In this document: positions 8,870 to 18,608 of the stretch, in pieces
Position numbering within the stretch: the stretch's first letter is position 1
Layout: every line of letters begins with the position of its first letter
Origin: Janibacter cremeus
GTDB lineage: Bacteria; Actinomycetota; Actinomycetes; Actinomycetales; Dermatophilaceae
Reading direction: 5' to 3'
DNA length: 64,000 nucleotides
Assembly: GCF_013409205.1 (NCBI RefSeq)
Contig: NZ_JACCAE010000001.1
Location: 2,976,001 to 3,040,000 of the forward strand
Made by a program: the position numbers and the translations under genes
Notes under the pieces: generated by a model
Seen by the model: the letters and a program-made list of their open reading frames with translations, nothing else
Told to the model about the DNA's origin: nothing
Databases searched by the model: none

Positions 8870-11638
8870 TCAGTTCATGCTGTGGATGATCGTGGCCAGT
8901 TCGCCGCGCGAGTGGATGTCCAGCTTCAGGTACACCTTGCGCAGGTGGTACTCAACCGTCTTGGGACTGAGGAAGAGCGCGGCCGCCGCCTCGCGGGTCG
9001 TCCTTCCTTCCGTCAGGAGCACACAGACCTGAAGCTCCTGGGGGGTCAGCGCTCGCGGACCGGTCGCCTCGCGCGCCGGGACCCTCTCACCCGTTGCCTC
9101 GAGCTCGGAGCGGGTGGCGTCCCCCCAGATGGCGGCTCCCAGCTCGTCGAAGATCGCCAGCCCTCGCCGGAGGGCCTCGCGGGCATCGACGCGCCGTCCC
9201 GCACGACGCAGGCGGATCCCGTGGGCCAGATGGGTGCGGGCGGTCTCGTAGACGTCGCGGGTTCGGTCGTGATGGGTCAGGGCAGCCGAGACATGGGCGT
9301 CAACGTCCTGGTCGGGAGCCATGAGGGCCAGGGCTCGCTCCGCGCGGGCCAGCGTCCACGGCCGGCCCAGGGCGCGTGCCAGGTCGATGAACCCGTGGGC
9401 GACCTCTGCGGCCTCATCCCGCCTCCCCAGACGCAGCAGAGCGTCCACCAGATCCGGTCCGGGGTGCAGGTCAGGGTCGCGGACACCATGCTCCTGCAGC
9501 AGTTGGTTCAGTGCGAGGTACCGGAGGGCAGCCTCCGGGGCTGACCCCTGCGACAGGTCCAGATCACCCAGAGCCAGCTCGCACCAGATCTCGCCGAAGT
9601 GCAGGGACCGCGCGCGGCACAGCTCCAGTGCCTCCTGCGCGTACGTCCGGCAGGCCGCGACGCCGCCCCGCCGGGACTCCAGGCACGCGCGGCCCGCCAA
9701 CGAGATCGCCAGCTCCGTGCTCAGTCCTGTCTCACGGGCCAAGCGGATTGCCTCGTCGTAGTTCGCCTCGGCACGGTCCCAGGCGCGGGTCGTGGCCTCG
9801 TCCCGTGCGACGTGGAAGAGCAGGCTCGGAAGGGCCCCGATGCCGATCCGGGTCCGGGCGTCGTCGACCAGACGTCGCAGCTGGCCGCCTTGGTCCGTCT
9901 CCCGCAGGAAGAGCCTTGCGAGCATCGGCCAGGTGAGCGCGGACGGGTCGGCGAGAGGGCCGATCTGCAGGCCGAGCCGAGGGAGCGCCGCCCGGATCAG
10001 CGGAGCACCGCCCTGACCCAGCAGCACCTGTGCAGCACCCGCGGCAGCCAGCCCGATCGCTCGGGTGTCGGGTCCCGTGGCCCTCGTCAGGCTCGTGGTC
10101 AGCTGGGCTTCCACGCGGTGCAGACTCGTCATGTCGGTGAGGTACATGCAGGCGTGGCACGCCTCGGCGAGGAGACGCACGCGGTCGTCGGGGTCGGCGA
10201 TCCCAGCGGCCCGCTCGAGCAGGACCAGCCCCTCGCGAAGCGATCCGGACTGCGTCGCGATCCTCGCCCGCAGCCGCGAGCCCGAGGAGGTCACGGTGCC
10301 ACCGGCCGGCTCCGCCTCGTCGAGCAGGGCGAGAGCCCGCTCCCGCTGGCCCCCGTCCCAGGCGGCGTCGGCAGCCGTGACCAGCCGGAACCGGCACCCC
10401 TGGGGGGTGGGGCTCCATCGGGCGGCACGCTCATGCGCTGTGGACGCCACGGTGAAGGCCGCCCGCTCGCTCGCTCGCCGTCCGAGCTCGTCGAGCTGCC
10501 GGGCCAGGGCCTCGTCCAGGCGGGTCGCTCCGGCGGCCCTGTGCCAGATCTGTCGGTCCCGGTCGGACTCGGTGGTCAGCTCGTCGGCCACCGCCAGGTG
10601 AACGGTTCGCCGCAGGCGCGCGCTGGCGGAGTCGTAGACCACAGATCGCAGGATCGGGTGGCGGAAGGTGATGTGGGACCCGACCCGGAGCAGACCGCCT
10701 TCCTGGGCGCTCTGCAGCTCGGCCTCATCGTCCACCCCCAGGCGTTGGCAGACAGCGCGCACCAGCCGAGGGTCGCCGCCGGCCACCACTGCCACGAGGG
10801 CGCTCACCCGCGTATCCGGAGCCAGAGAGTCCAGACGTCTGGTGTAGGCGGAGCGCAGTCGGTCCGGCAACGTGGCGAGAACCCCCGGGGCGACCTCGCT
10901 GACCGGTGATGCGGTCAGCGAGGTCGGATCCGTGCTGAGCTCGAGCAGCGCCAGTGGGTTCCCACCGGTGGTGCGATGCAGCTCCCGGACCGTCGCGTGC
11001 CCCAGCGCCGGGTGCTCCTTGGCCATCAGCCGAGCGGATCCCGCGGCCGTCAGGCCGGGCACCTCGAGCATGTCCAGGTCGCTCACCGCAGTCGGTAGCT
11101 CACCGCTGCGCCCGGCCAGCAGCATGGCGATCGGGTCGTTGGAGAGTCTGCGGGCGGCGAAGGCCAAGGCTTCGATCGAAGGGACGTCGGCCCAGTGCAG
11201 ATCATCAAGTACCACGATCACCGGAGCTCCCTCGGCGAACGTAGTGAGCAGCCCGAGGGTGGCTGCCCCGATCGCGAATCGGTCGCTGCCAACTCCCGCC
11301 CGCAGTCTTAACGCCATCGCCAACGCGTGGGCCTGAGGTTCCGGGAGCTCATCCAGGACATCGAGTGCGGGGTGCAGCAACGCGTGCAGGGTGGCGAACG
11401 GAAGGTCCTGCTCGATCTCCGTGGCGGTGACCCGGAGCAGGTGGGTGTCGGTCGGCCCGTCCCGCGGTGCGAGTGCGTCAGCCAGCAGTGCGGTCTTGCC
11501 AACGCCCGGTTCGCCAGTCACGACGAGTGCTCCGCCTCGTCCGAGGCGCGCTGACGCCAGGAGCCGGGAGAGTGCCTCCTGCTCGGTCGATCTGCCGACG
11601 AGCGCCACCCGGCACAGTCTAGGGACTAGGTGGGGCAC
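8870..11638 (-). CDS. LuxR-family large ATPase regulator (LAL/AAA type)
   Basis: A 922-residue signal-transduction regulator. An N-terminal AAA/STAND-type ATPase has Walker A GEPGVGKTALL near residues 42-51 and a Walker B region with VIVVLDDLHWAD. A long helical repeat (tetratricopeptide-like) middle region follows. The C-terminus is a LuxR helix-turn-helix of about 60 residues (LTPQELQVCVLLTEGRTTRE, ending ELATIIHSMN). Such LAL proteins usually activate adjacent catabolic or secondary-metabolite genes. It is divergently transcribed from the methyltransferase and fusion-enzyme genes, its likely targets. The start may instead be the GTG at 11608 (VALVGRST), because the upstream residues look unconserved. 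Confidence 0.9.
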   Translation of the reverse strand: MPHLVPRLCRVALVGRSTEQEALSRLLASARLGRGGALVVTGEPGVGKTALLADALAPRDGPTDTHLLRVTATEIEQDLPFATLHALLHPALDVLDELPEPQAHALAMALRLRAGVGSDRFAIGAATLGLLTTFAEGAPVIVVLDDLHWADVPSIEALAFAARRLSNDPIAMLLAGRSGELPTAVSDLDMLEVPGLTAAGSARLMAKEHPALGHATVRELHRTTGGNPLALLELSTDPTSLTASPVSEVAPGVLATLPDRLRSAYTRRLDSLAPDTRVSALVAVVAGGDPRLVRAVCQRLGVDDEAELQSAQEGGLLRVGSHITFRHPILRSVVYDSASARLRRTVHLAVADELTTESDRDRQIWHRAAGATRLDEALARQLDELGRRASERAAFTVASTAHERAARWSPTPQGCRFRLVTAADAAWDGGQRERALALLDEAEPAGGTVTSSGSRLRARIATQSGSLREGLVLLERAAGIADPDDRVRLLAEACHACMYLTDMTSLHRVEAQLTTSLTRATGPDTRAIGLAAAGAAQVLLGQGGAPLIRAALPRLGLQIGPLADPSALTWPMLARLFLRETDQGGQLRRLVDDARTRIGIGALPSLLFHVARDEATTRAWDRAEANYDEAIRLARETGLSTELAISLAGRACLESRRGGVAACRTYAQEALELCRARSLHFGEIWCELALGDLDLSQGSAPEAALRYLALNQLLQEHGVRDPDLHPGPDLVDALLRLGRRDEAAEVAHGFIDLARALGRPWTLARAERALALMAPDQDVDAHVSAALTHHDRTRDVYETARTHLAHGIRLRRAGRRVDAREALRRGLAIFDELGAAIWGDATRSELEATGERVPAREATGPRALTPQELQVCVLLTEGRTTREAAAALFLSPKTVEYHLRKVYLKLDIHSRGELATIIHSMN

Positions 11639-11703
11639 CGGACGCGGCCGGAGGGGGATCAGACCTACGTTTCAGGCATCAACCCTGATCCAGGAGGCTC
11701 CCG

Positions 11704-12822
11704 ATGAGCACTGACACGAACACCCCCGGAACCACCGCGACAGCGGACCGGGGCACTGACGAGCCGCAGGTGGACATGGATGTGCTGATGTCCTTCGTCT
11801 TCCGGGCCGTCGACGAGGTCGGGGCGAGCCTGAACGCCGCCCTCGTCGTCCTCGGCGACAAGCTGGGGTACTACCGGGCCTTGGCTGCGCACGGGCCGAG
11901 CACGCCCGCCGAGTTGGCGGAGCGCACCGGCACGGCCGAGCCCTACGCCCGGGAGTGGCTCAACGCCCAGGCCGCAGGGGACTACCTCACCTATGATCCG
12001 GCGACCGCGCGCTACACCCTTCCGCCGGAGCAGGCGGTCGCTCTCACCGTGGAGGACAGCCCGGCCTTCCTGCCCGGGTTGTTCCAGCTCGCCCTGGGCA
12101 CGGTGCACGACGTGGAGCACGTGCTCGACGCCGCCCGCAACGGCGGTGGCTTCGGCTGGCACGAGCACGTCACCGACGTCCATGACGGCTGCGAGCGGTT
12201 CTTCCGGCCGAGCTACAACGCCGCTCTGGTGGCCGAGTGGCTACCAGCCCTCGACGGGGTCGTGGCCAAGCTGCACGCGGGAGCTCTGGTGGCCGACGTG
12301 GGGTGCGGGCACGGGGCCTCCACTGTCCTGATGGCGCAGGCCTTCCCGCAATCACGCTTCATCGGCTACGACTACCACCCGGAGTCCATCGCGACAGCAC
12401 GGCAGCGCGCCGCCGATGCCGGTGTGGCCGAGAGCGTGTACTTCGAGGTCGCATCGGCAGACGCCATGCCGCGGAAGGGCTTCGATCTGGTGACCATGTT
12501 CGATTGCCTGCACGACATGGGCGACCCTGTCGGCGCGGCCGAGCAGGTCCGCGCGGCACTGGCCCCGGACGGCACCTGGATGGTCGTTGAACCGATGGCC
12601 GGTGACCACGTCGAGGACAACCTCAATCCGGTCGGTCGGGCCTACTACGCCTTCTCCACCCTGCTGTGCACGCCGGCGTCCCTCTCCCAGGATGTTGGTC
12701 TGGCGCTCGGGACGCAGGCCGGTCCTGCCCGAATCCGGGACGTCGCCACAGCGGGCGGGTTCACCCGGTTCGCATCAGTGGCCGAGACCCCCTTCAACCG
12801 GGTGCTGCAGATCCGACCCTGA
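11704..12822 (+). CDS. Class I SAM-dependent methyltransferase with winged-helix domain
   Basis: A 372-residue methyltransferase. The N-terminal half looks like a winged helix-turn-helix dimerisation domain (LNAALVVLGDKLGYYRAL, TPAELAERTG), as in Rv2258c-like and O-methyltransferase-like proteins. The Rossmann domain has the SAM motif I VADVGCGHGAST near residues 196-207, the acidic motif II IGYDYHPES and motif IV FDLVTMFDCLHDMGDP. The substrate is unknown. It is divergent from the LAL regulator and 47 nt ahead of the hydrolase-glycosyltransferase fusion, suggesting one regulated small-molecule modification unit. Confidence 0.9.
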   Translation: MSTDTNTPGTTATADRGTDEPQVDMDVLMSFVFRAVDEVGASLNAALVVLGDKLGYYRALAAHGPSTPAELAERTGTAEPYAREWLNAQAAGDYLTYDPATARYTLPPEQAVALTVEDSPAFLPGLFQLALGTVHDVEHVLDAARNGGGFGWHEHVTDVHDGCERFFRPSYNAALVAEWLPALDGVVAKLHAGALVADVGCGHGASTVLMAQAFPQSRFIGYDYHPESIATARQRAADAGVAESVYFEVASADAMPRKGFDLVTMFDCLHDMGDPVGAAEQVRAALAPDGTWMVVEPMAGDHVEDNLNPVGRAYYAFSTLLCTPASLSQDVGLALGTQAGPARIRDVATAGGFTRFASVAETPFNRVLQIRP

Positions 12823-12869
12823 TCGCGGGTCTGGTCATTGTCGAGGACCCGGAGGAGAGTGAGTTCGTG

Positions 12870-15068
12870 ATGAGTCGCGCCCATGCAGTGCACTCCAGCG
12901 CCGCCCCCCTTCGGGTCCCTCTCCCGGTCCCCGGGGAGGAGCCGCGCACCTGCTCTCCACCGCACACCACCGGGTCCGTCGTCCGTGACGGCGTGCGGAT
13001 CCCCTATGCCGTGCACGGAAGCGGGGAGGTGACGGTCCTGCTCCTGCCGACGTGGTCCCTCGTGCCCTCACGCTGGTGGAAGGCCCAGGTCCCGTACCTG
13101 GCCAGGCACCTGCGGGTGGTGACCTTCGACGGGCGCGGGAGTGGTGACGCGGACCGGCCGGCGGGATCCCCGGGATACGCCGACGAGCAGTATGCCGCCG
13201 ACGCGGTGGCAGTCCTGGATGCCACGGAGACCGAGCGGGCCGTCGTCGTCGGGTACTCGTGCGGTGCGACGTGGTCGATCCACCTGGCCGCCACACTGCC
13301 CGATCGTGTGCAGGCGATCGTCGCCATCGGACCGTCCTGCGGGCTCAGGGTGGCCACTCCCGACCGGGAGCGGTTCGGGTGGGAGGCGCAGCTGGACACG
13401 ACGCAGGGCTGGGCCAAGTACAACCGTGACTACTGGCTGGGCGGCGGCTACGACGATTTCATCGACTTCTTCGCCCATCAGATATTCACCGAGCCGCACT
13501 CCACCAAGCAGGTCGAGGACGTCGTGCGGTGGGGGCACCAGATCAGCCCGCAGACCCTCGTCGACACGACGGCCGGTCGGCTCGGCCGGGACGGAGCGGT
13601 CAAGGTCGCGCTGGAGCCACTGTGCGCACAGGTCCGGTGCCCCGTGCTCGTCGTGCACGGCACCGAGGACGCCGTCCGGCCACCGGCCGTGGGAGAGCGC
13701 CTCGCGCAGCTGACCGGCGGTGACCTCGTGTTGGTCACGGGCGGCGGGCACGGGCTGCCCGGGCGAGACCCGGTCCGCATCAACCAGCTGATCAAGGACT
13801 TTGCCCAGGACAGCGCTGCTCCCTCGCCTCCGGTGCGTCGGACCTGGACCCGGGCGCAGTCGCGTCCGACGAAGGTCCTCTACCTCTCCTCTCCCATCGG
13901 ACTCGGTCACTGCCGACGGGACATGGCGATAGCGGCCGCGCTGAGGGGCCAGCACCCCGAGCTGCAGATCGACTGGCTCACGCAGGACCCGGTGACCCGC
14001 GTGCTGCAGGAGGCGGGTGAACGCGTGCACCCGGCGTCCGAGTGGCTGGGGAGCGAGTCCAGGCACCTTGAGGACGAGTCGGCAGACCATGACCTGCATG
14101 CCTTTCACGCGATCCGGCGGATGGACGAGATCCAGGTCAACAACTTCATGGTCTTCGCCGACGTCGTGGAGGAGGGCGACTACGACCTGGTCGTGGGTGA
14201 CGAGGCCTGGGATGTCGACTACTTCCTGCACGAGAATCCCGAACTGAAGAGGTTCCCGTTCGCCTGGCTGACCGACTTCGTCGGCTGGGTGCCGATGCCC
14301 GACGGCGGAGAGCACGAGGTGGCGCTCACGGCGGACTACAACGCCGAGATGATCGAGCAGCGAGCCCGATTCGGCAGGGTGCGCGACGCCTCGGTGTTTG
14401 TCGGCACGCCTGACGACGTGGTCGACCTGCCGTTCGGTCCGGGTCTGCCGGGTATCCGGGAGTGGACCGAGGCGAACTTCGACTTCGCCGGCTACGTCAC
14501 CGGTTTCGTCCCGCCGACTGACGACGAGCGGGCTGCCGCCCGCCGAAGACTCGGCTGTCGTGATGACGAGTTGCTCTGTGTGGTCACCGTCGGAGGTTCC
14601 GGCGTCGGCGAATCCCTGCTGCGCCGGGTCCTGGACGCCGTGCCACTGGCCAGACGTCGCATCCCCGGACTGCGCTTCCTCGTGGTGACCGGGCCCCGGA
14701 TCGACCCGGAGACCCTCCCGCGGCGCAGGGGTGTCAGCTACCGCGGCTACGTGCCCGACCTGTACCGGCAGCTCGCCGCGTGCGACCTCGCGGTGGTGCA
14801 GGGCGGCCTCACCACGTGCATGGAGCTGGCCGCCTCGCACCGGCCCTTCATCTACGTGCCCCTCCAGCACCACTTCGAGCAGAACGTGCACGTGCGCCAC
14901 CGGCTGGAACGCTATGGCGCCGGCACCTGCATGGACTACGCCCAGGCGTGCGATCCCGATGCGCTGGTCACGGCCATGGTCGAGGAGCTGGGCCGGGTGA
15001 CGCACGGCCTTGACGTCGAGACCGACGGGGCCGTCCGCGCCGCAGCGATGCTGGCGAAGCTGCTCTGA
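12870..15068 (+). CDS. Alpha/beta hydrolase - MurG/UGT-like glycosyltransferase fusion
   Basis: A 732-residue two-domain enzyme. Residues about 40-315 form an alpha/beta hydrolase with a full triad: nucleophile elbow GYSCGAT (Ser near 130), acid in HGTEDAVRP (Asp near 268) and His in GGGHGLPG (near 293). From about residue 330 a GT-B glycosyltransferase begins with the diphosphate-loop motif SSPIGLGHCRRDMA. It ends with the nucleotide-sugar-binding block QGGLTTCMELA...YVPLQHHFEQN, which is similar to MurG, macrolide and monogalactosyldiacylglycerol synthase families. No signal peptide or membrane segment is seen. The start is ATG 12870 or the adjacent GTG 12867, with GGAGGA at 12851-12856. 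An open frame runs upstream into the methyltransferase but is not coding. Confidence 0.88.
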   Translation: MSRAHAVHSSAAPLRVPLPVPGEEPRTCSPPHTTGSVVRDGVRIPYAVHGSGEVTVLLLPTWSLVPSRWWKAQVPYLARHLRVVTFDGRGSGDADRPAGSPGYADEQYAADAVAVLDATETERAVVVGYSCGATWSIHLAATLPDRVQAIVAIGPSCGLRVATPDRERFGWEAQLDTTQGWAKYNRDYWLGGGYDDFIDFFAHQIFTEPHSTKQVEDVVRWGHQISPQTLVDTTAGRLGRDGAVKVALEPLCAQVRCPVLVVHGTEDAVRPPAVGERLAQLTGGDLVLVTGGGHGLPGRDPVRINQLIKDFAQDSAAPSPPVRRTWTRAQSRPTKVLYLSSPIGLGHCRRDMAIAAALRGQHPELQIDWLTQDPVTRVLQEAGERVHPASEWLGSESRHLEDESADHDLHAFHAIRRMDEIQVNNFMVFADVVEEGDYDLVVGDEAWDVDYFLHENPELKRFPFAWLTDFVGWVPMPDGGEHEVALTADYNAEMIEQRARFGRVRDASVFVGTPDDVVDLPFGPGLPGIREWTEANFDFAGYVTGFVPPTDDERAAARRRLGCRDDELLCVVTVGGSGVGESLLRRVLDAVPLARRRIPGLRFLVVTGPRIDPETLPRRRGVSYRGYVPDLYRQLAACDLAVVQGGLTTCMELAASHRPFIYVPLQHHFEQNVHVRHRLERYGAGTCMDYAQACDPDALVTAMVEELGRVTHGLDVETDGAVRAAAMLAKLL

Positions 15069-15116
15069 CCGTCGGGTCGGCGCGCATTCCACGGGCGTGG
15101 CCCGCGGCCGCCGGTG

Positions 15117-18100
15117 CTACTCCACGACGACCAGCAGGTCGCCCCCTTCGACCTGCGTGCGCCCACCGACGGCGGTCCGCCGCACCGTCCCGGCCTGCGA
15201 GGTCGTGATCGACGCCTCCATCTTCATCGCCTCGATCGTCGCGACCGTGTCTCCCGCCTCGACCTCGGCCCCCTCATCGACCTGCAGCGTCACGACCCCG
15301 GCGAAGGGGGCCGCCACCTGACCGTCGTCGTCCGGGTCGGCCTTCTCGGCCGCGACGACCTCGGCCTCGACCGACCGGTCGCGCACCTGGACGGGGCGCA
15401 GCTGGCCGTTGACGGTGCCCATGACGGTGCGCATGCCGTGCTCGTCCGGCTCGCTGGCCGTGGAGATGCCCAGCGTCAGGGTCTTGCCCGGCTCGATCTC
15501 GACGTCGTGGTCCTCGCCGTGCTCGAGGCCGTGCAGGAAGATGCCCGTGTCGAGCACGGAGGTGTCGCCGAAGGTCTCCCGCGCATGCCGCATCTCCTCG
15601 TGGGGACCGGGGAAGAGCAACTCGTTGAGCGTCTCCCGCGGGCTCTGCCCCAGCGCCTGCTCCTGCTCGTCGGTGAGGTCGACGAAGGGAGGGTCCACCT
15701 CCCGGCCCGCGAGGGCCTTGGTGCGGAAGGGCTCGGGCCACCCGCCGGGCGGGTCGCCGAGGTCACCGCGCAGGAAGCCGATGACCGAGTCGGGGATGTC
15801 GAAGCGTGACGGCTCGGCCTCGAACTCGGACGGATCGGCACCCGCGCCTACGAGGGCGAGGGCCAGGTCGCCAACGGCCTTGCTGCTCGGGGTCACCTTG
15901 ACGATGTTGCCGAGTATCGTGTTGGCCGCGGCGTACATGTCCTCGATCTCCTCGAACCGTTCCCCGAGGCCGAGGGCGATGGCCTGCTGGCGCAGGTTGG
16001 ACAGCTGCCCGCCAGGGATCTCGTGGCGGTAGACGCGCCCCGTCGGTGAGGAGAGCCCGGACTCGAAGGGGGCATAGGTGCGCCGCACGGCCTCCCAGTA
16101 CGGCTCCAGCGCGAAGACGTTGCGGATGTCCAGACCGGTCGGCCGGTCGGTTCCGTCGGTCCCGGCGACCAGGGCCGACAGGGACGGCTGGGAGGTCGTC
16201 CCGGCCATGGTCGCGCTGGCGGCGTCCACGGCGTCCACCCCGGCGTTGACGGCCGCCAGGAGGGTGCCGATCTGGCCGCCCGCCGTGTCGTGCGTGTGCA
16301 GGTGCACCGGCAGATCAAAACGGCTTCGTAGCGCTCGCACCAAGGTGTCCGCCGCGGGTGCGCGCAGCAACCCCGCCATGTCCTTGATCGCCAGGACGTG
16401 GGCGCCGGTCTCGACGATCTGCTCGGCCAACCGCAGGTAGTAGTCGAGCGTGTAGAGCTTCTCGCCCGGGTCGAGCAGGTCGCCGGTGTAGCACAGGGCG
16501 ACCTCCGCAAGGGCGGTGTCGGTCGCCCGCACGGCCTCGACCGCGGGACGCATCCGGCTGACGTCGTTGAGTGAGTCGAAGATGCGGAAGATCGACAGTC
16601 CGCTGCGGGCCGCCTCTGCCACGAAGGCATCGGTGACTCTCGTCGGGTAGGGCGTGTAGCCGACGGTGTTGCGTCCACGCAGGAGCATCTGCAGGGGGAC
16701 GTTGGGCATCGCCTCGTGCAGGGCGTCCAGCCGCTCCCACGGGTCCTCGTGCAGGAAGCGCAGGGCGACATCGTACGTCGCGCCACCCCAGGCCTCGACC
16801 GACAACAGCTGCGGGGTCAGGCGAGCGACGTGCTCGGCGACCGTGACGAGGTCGCGGGTGCGCACACGGGTCGCGAGCAGGGACTGGTGGGCGTCGCGGA
16901 AGGTGGTGTCGGTGACCGCGACGTCGGTGCGCGAGCGCAGGTCGGCGGCGAAGCCGGCCGGGCCCAGACGCAGCAGGCGGTCGCGGCTCCCCTCGGGCAG
17001 GTCGCCCTCCGGTAGGCCCGGGAGCTTGCTGGCGGGCCGGACGTCGCTGGTGCGGGGCCCGTGCGGCTGGTTGATGCTGACGTCGGCGAGGTAGGTCAGC
17101 AGCTTGGTGGCGCGGTCCTTGCCGCTGGGCGCGTCCAGCAGGTGGGGACGCTCGTCGATGAAGCTCGTGGTGGCCTCACCGGCCTGGAAGGTGGGGTCGG
17201 ACAGGACGGCGTCGAGGAAGGGAAGATTCGTCGCCACGCCGCGCACGCGGAACTCCGCGAGGGCCCGGCGGGCGCGCCGCACGGCCAGGGGGAACGTCGC
17301 GGCCCGGCAGGTGAGCTTGACGAGCATGGAGTCGAAGTGGGGACTGATCTCCGCGCCGACGAAGGTGGTGCCGCCGTCCAGCCGCACCCCGGACCCGCCG
17401 GCCGAGCGGTAGGCCGAGATCGTCCCCGAGTCGGGCCGGAAGCCATTGGCGGGGTCCTCGGTCGTGATCCGGCACTGGAGTGCGAAGCCGCGGGTGCGGA
17501 TGTCATCCTGCCGCAGGCCCAGGTCGGTGAACGTCGCGCCGGCGGCGATCTGCATCTGCGCGACGACGAGGTCGCGCTCGGTCACCTCCTCGGTGACCGT
17601 GTGCTCGACCTGGATGCGTGGGTTCATCTCGATGAAGACGTACCGCCCGTCCTCGCCGAGGAGGAACTCGACCGTGCCCGCGTTGACGTAGTCGATGGAC
17701 TCGGCGAAGCGCACCGCGTCGGCGCACATCCGCTCGCGCAGGTCGGGGTCGAGGTCGGGTGCGGGGGCGATCTCGACGACCTTCTGGTGGCGGCGCTGCA
17801 CGGAGCAGTCCCGCTCCCAGAAGTGGATCACCTCGCCGCTGGCGTCGCCGAGCACCTGGACCTCGATGTGCCGCGGGTTGATCACGGCCTCCTCGAGGTA
17901 GAGCGTCGGGTCGCCGAAGGCCGACTCCGCCTCGCGCTGGGCGGCCTCGAGGGCATCGCGCAGGTCCGCGCGCCGTTCGACACGACGCATTCCTCGTCCG
18001 CCACCACCGCTGACGGCCTTGACGAAGACCGGGAAGCCGATCTGCTCGGCTGCCGACTCGAGCGCATCGAGGTCGGTCGTCGCCTCGGCGCCCTGGAGCG

Positions 18101-18491
18101 TCGGCAGGCCGGCCGCGTCAGCCGCGGCGATGGCGCGCGCCTTGTTGCCGGTCAGCTCGAGCACCTCGGCCCCGGGACCGATGAAGGTGATGCCGTGCCG
18201 GGCACATTCCTCGGCCAGCTGGGGGTTCTCCGAGAGGAACCCGTACCCGGGGTAGATCGCGTCGACCTCGGCCTCGCGGGCCACCCGCACGATGTCCTCG
18301 TGGTCCAGGTAGGCACGGACCGGGTGGCCCTCCTCGCCGATCTGATACGCCTCGTCCGCCTTCATCCGGTGCTCGGAGGTGCGGTCCTCCGCGGGGAACA
18401 CGGCGACGGTGGTCGCGTCGAGCTCGGTGGCCGCGCGAAATGCGCGGATGGCGATCTCGCCTCGGTTGGCGACGAGGATCTTGCGGAACAT
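15117..18491 (-). CDS. pyc: Pyruvate carboxylase
   Basis: A 1124-residue single-chain pyruvate carboxylase that makes oxaloacetate from pyruvate, bicarbonate and ATP. Domains in order: an N-terminal biotin carboxylase (FRKILVANRGEIAIR, glycine-rich SGGGGRGMRRV, EMNPRIQVEHTVTEEVT); a carboxyltransferase TIM barrel (DTTFRDAHQSLLATRVRTRD, AWGGATYDVALRFL, HTHDTAGGQ); a PYC/OADA linker; and a C-terminal biotinyl domain with the modified Lys in EAMKM. Length and order match full-length enzymes. It is transcribed away from dgt with its start at 18491. It provides anaplerosis, complementing the acs-satP acetate genes nearby. Confidence 0.97.
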   Translation of the reverse strand: MFRKILVANRGEIAIRAFRAATELDATTVAVFPAEDRTSEHRMKADEAYQIGEEGHPVRAYLDHEDIVRVAREAEVDAIYPGYGFLSENPQLAEECARHGITFIGPGAEVLELTGNKARAIAAADAAGLPTLQGAEATTDLDALESAAEQIGFPVFVKAVSGGGGRGMRRVERRADLRDALEAAQREAESAFGDPTLYLEEAVINPRHIEVQVLGDASGEVIHFWERDCSVQRRHQKVVEIAPAPDLDPDLRERMCADAVRFAESIDYVNAGTVEFLLGEDGRYVFIEMNPRIQVEHTVTEEVTERDLVVAQMQIAAGATFTDLGLRQDDIRTRGFALQCRITTEDPANGFRPDSGTISAYRSAGGSGVRLDGGTTFVGAEISPHFDSMLVKLTCRAATFPLAVRRARRALAEFRVRGVATNLPFLDAVLSDPTFQAGEATTSFIDERPHLLDAPSGKDRATKLLTYLADVSINQPHGPRTSDVRPASKLPGLPEGDLPEGSRDRLLRLGPAGFAADLRSRTDVAVTDTTFRDAHQSLLATRVRTRDLVTVAEHVARLTPQLLSVEAWGGATYDVALRFLHEDPWERLDALHEAMPNVPLQMLLRGRNTVGYTPYPTRVTDAFVAEAARSGLSIFRIFDSLNDVSRMRPAVEAVRATDTALAEVALCYTGDLLDPGEKLYTLDYYLRLAEQIVETGAHVLAIKDMAGLLRAPAADTLVRALRSRFDLPVHLHTHDTAGGQIGTLLAAVNAGVDAVDAASATMAGTTSQPSLSALVAGTDGTDRPTGLDIRNVFALEPYWEAVRRTYAPFESGLSSPTGRVYRHEIPGGQLSNLRQQAIALGLGERFEEIEDMYAAANTILGNIVKVTPSSKAVGDLALALVGAGADPSEFEAEPSRFDIPDSVIGFLRGDLGDPPGGWPEPFRTKALAGREVDPPFVDLTDEQEQALGQSPRETLNELLFPGPHEEMRHARETFGDTSVLDTGIFLHGLEHGEDHDVEIEPGKTLTLGISTASEPDEHGMRTVMGTVNGQLRPVQVRDRSVEAEVVAAEKADPDDDGQVAAPFAGVVTLQVDEGAEVEAGDTVATIEAMKMEASITTSQAGTVRRTAVGGRTQVEGGDLLVVVE

Positions 18492-18608
18492 GGGCCCCTC
18501 CGGGTGTGGCGGTTCTCACCTGAGGCTACTGGGGGCGCAGTGCACTCGCCGGGGTATCCCGCGCAGTGGGAAGGGGGCGGGCCGCCGGTCCGTCGTAGGC
18601 TCACCAGC

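Noticed and set aside
12666..12869. An N-terminal extension of the hydrolase-glycosyltransferase to 12666
   Set aside because: This region is the 3' end of the methyltransferase gene in another frame; a ribosome site and domain start fix the beginning near 12870.
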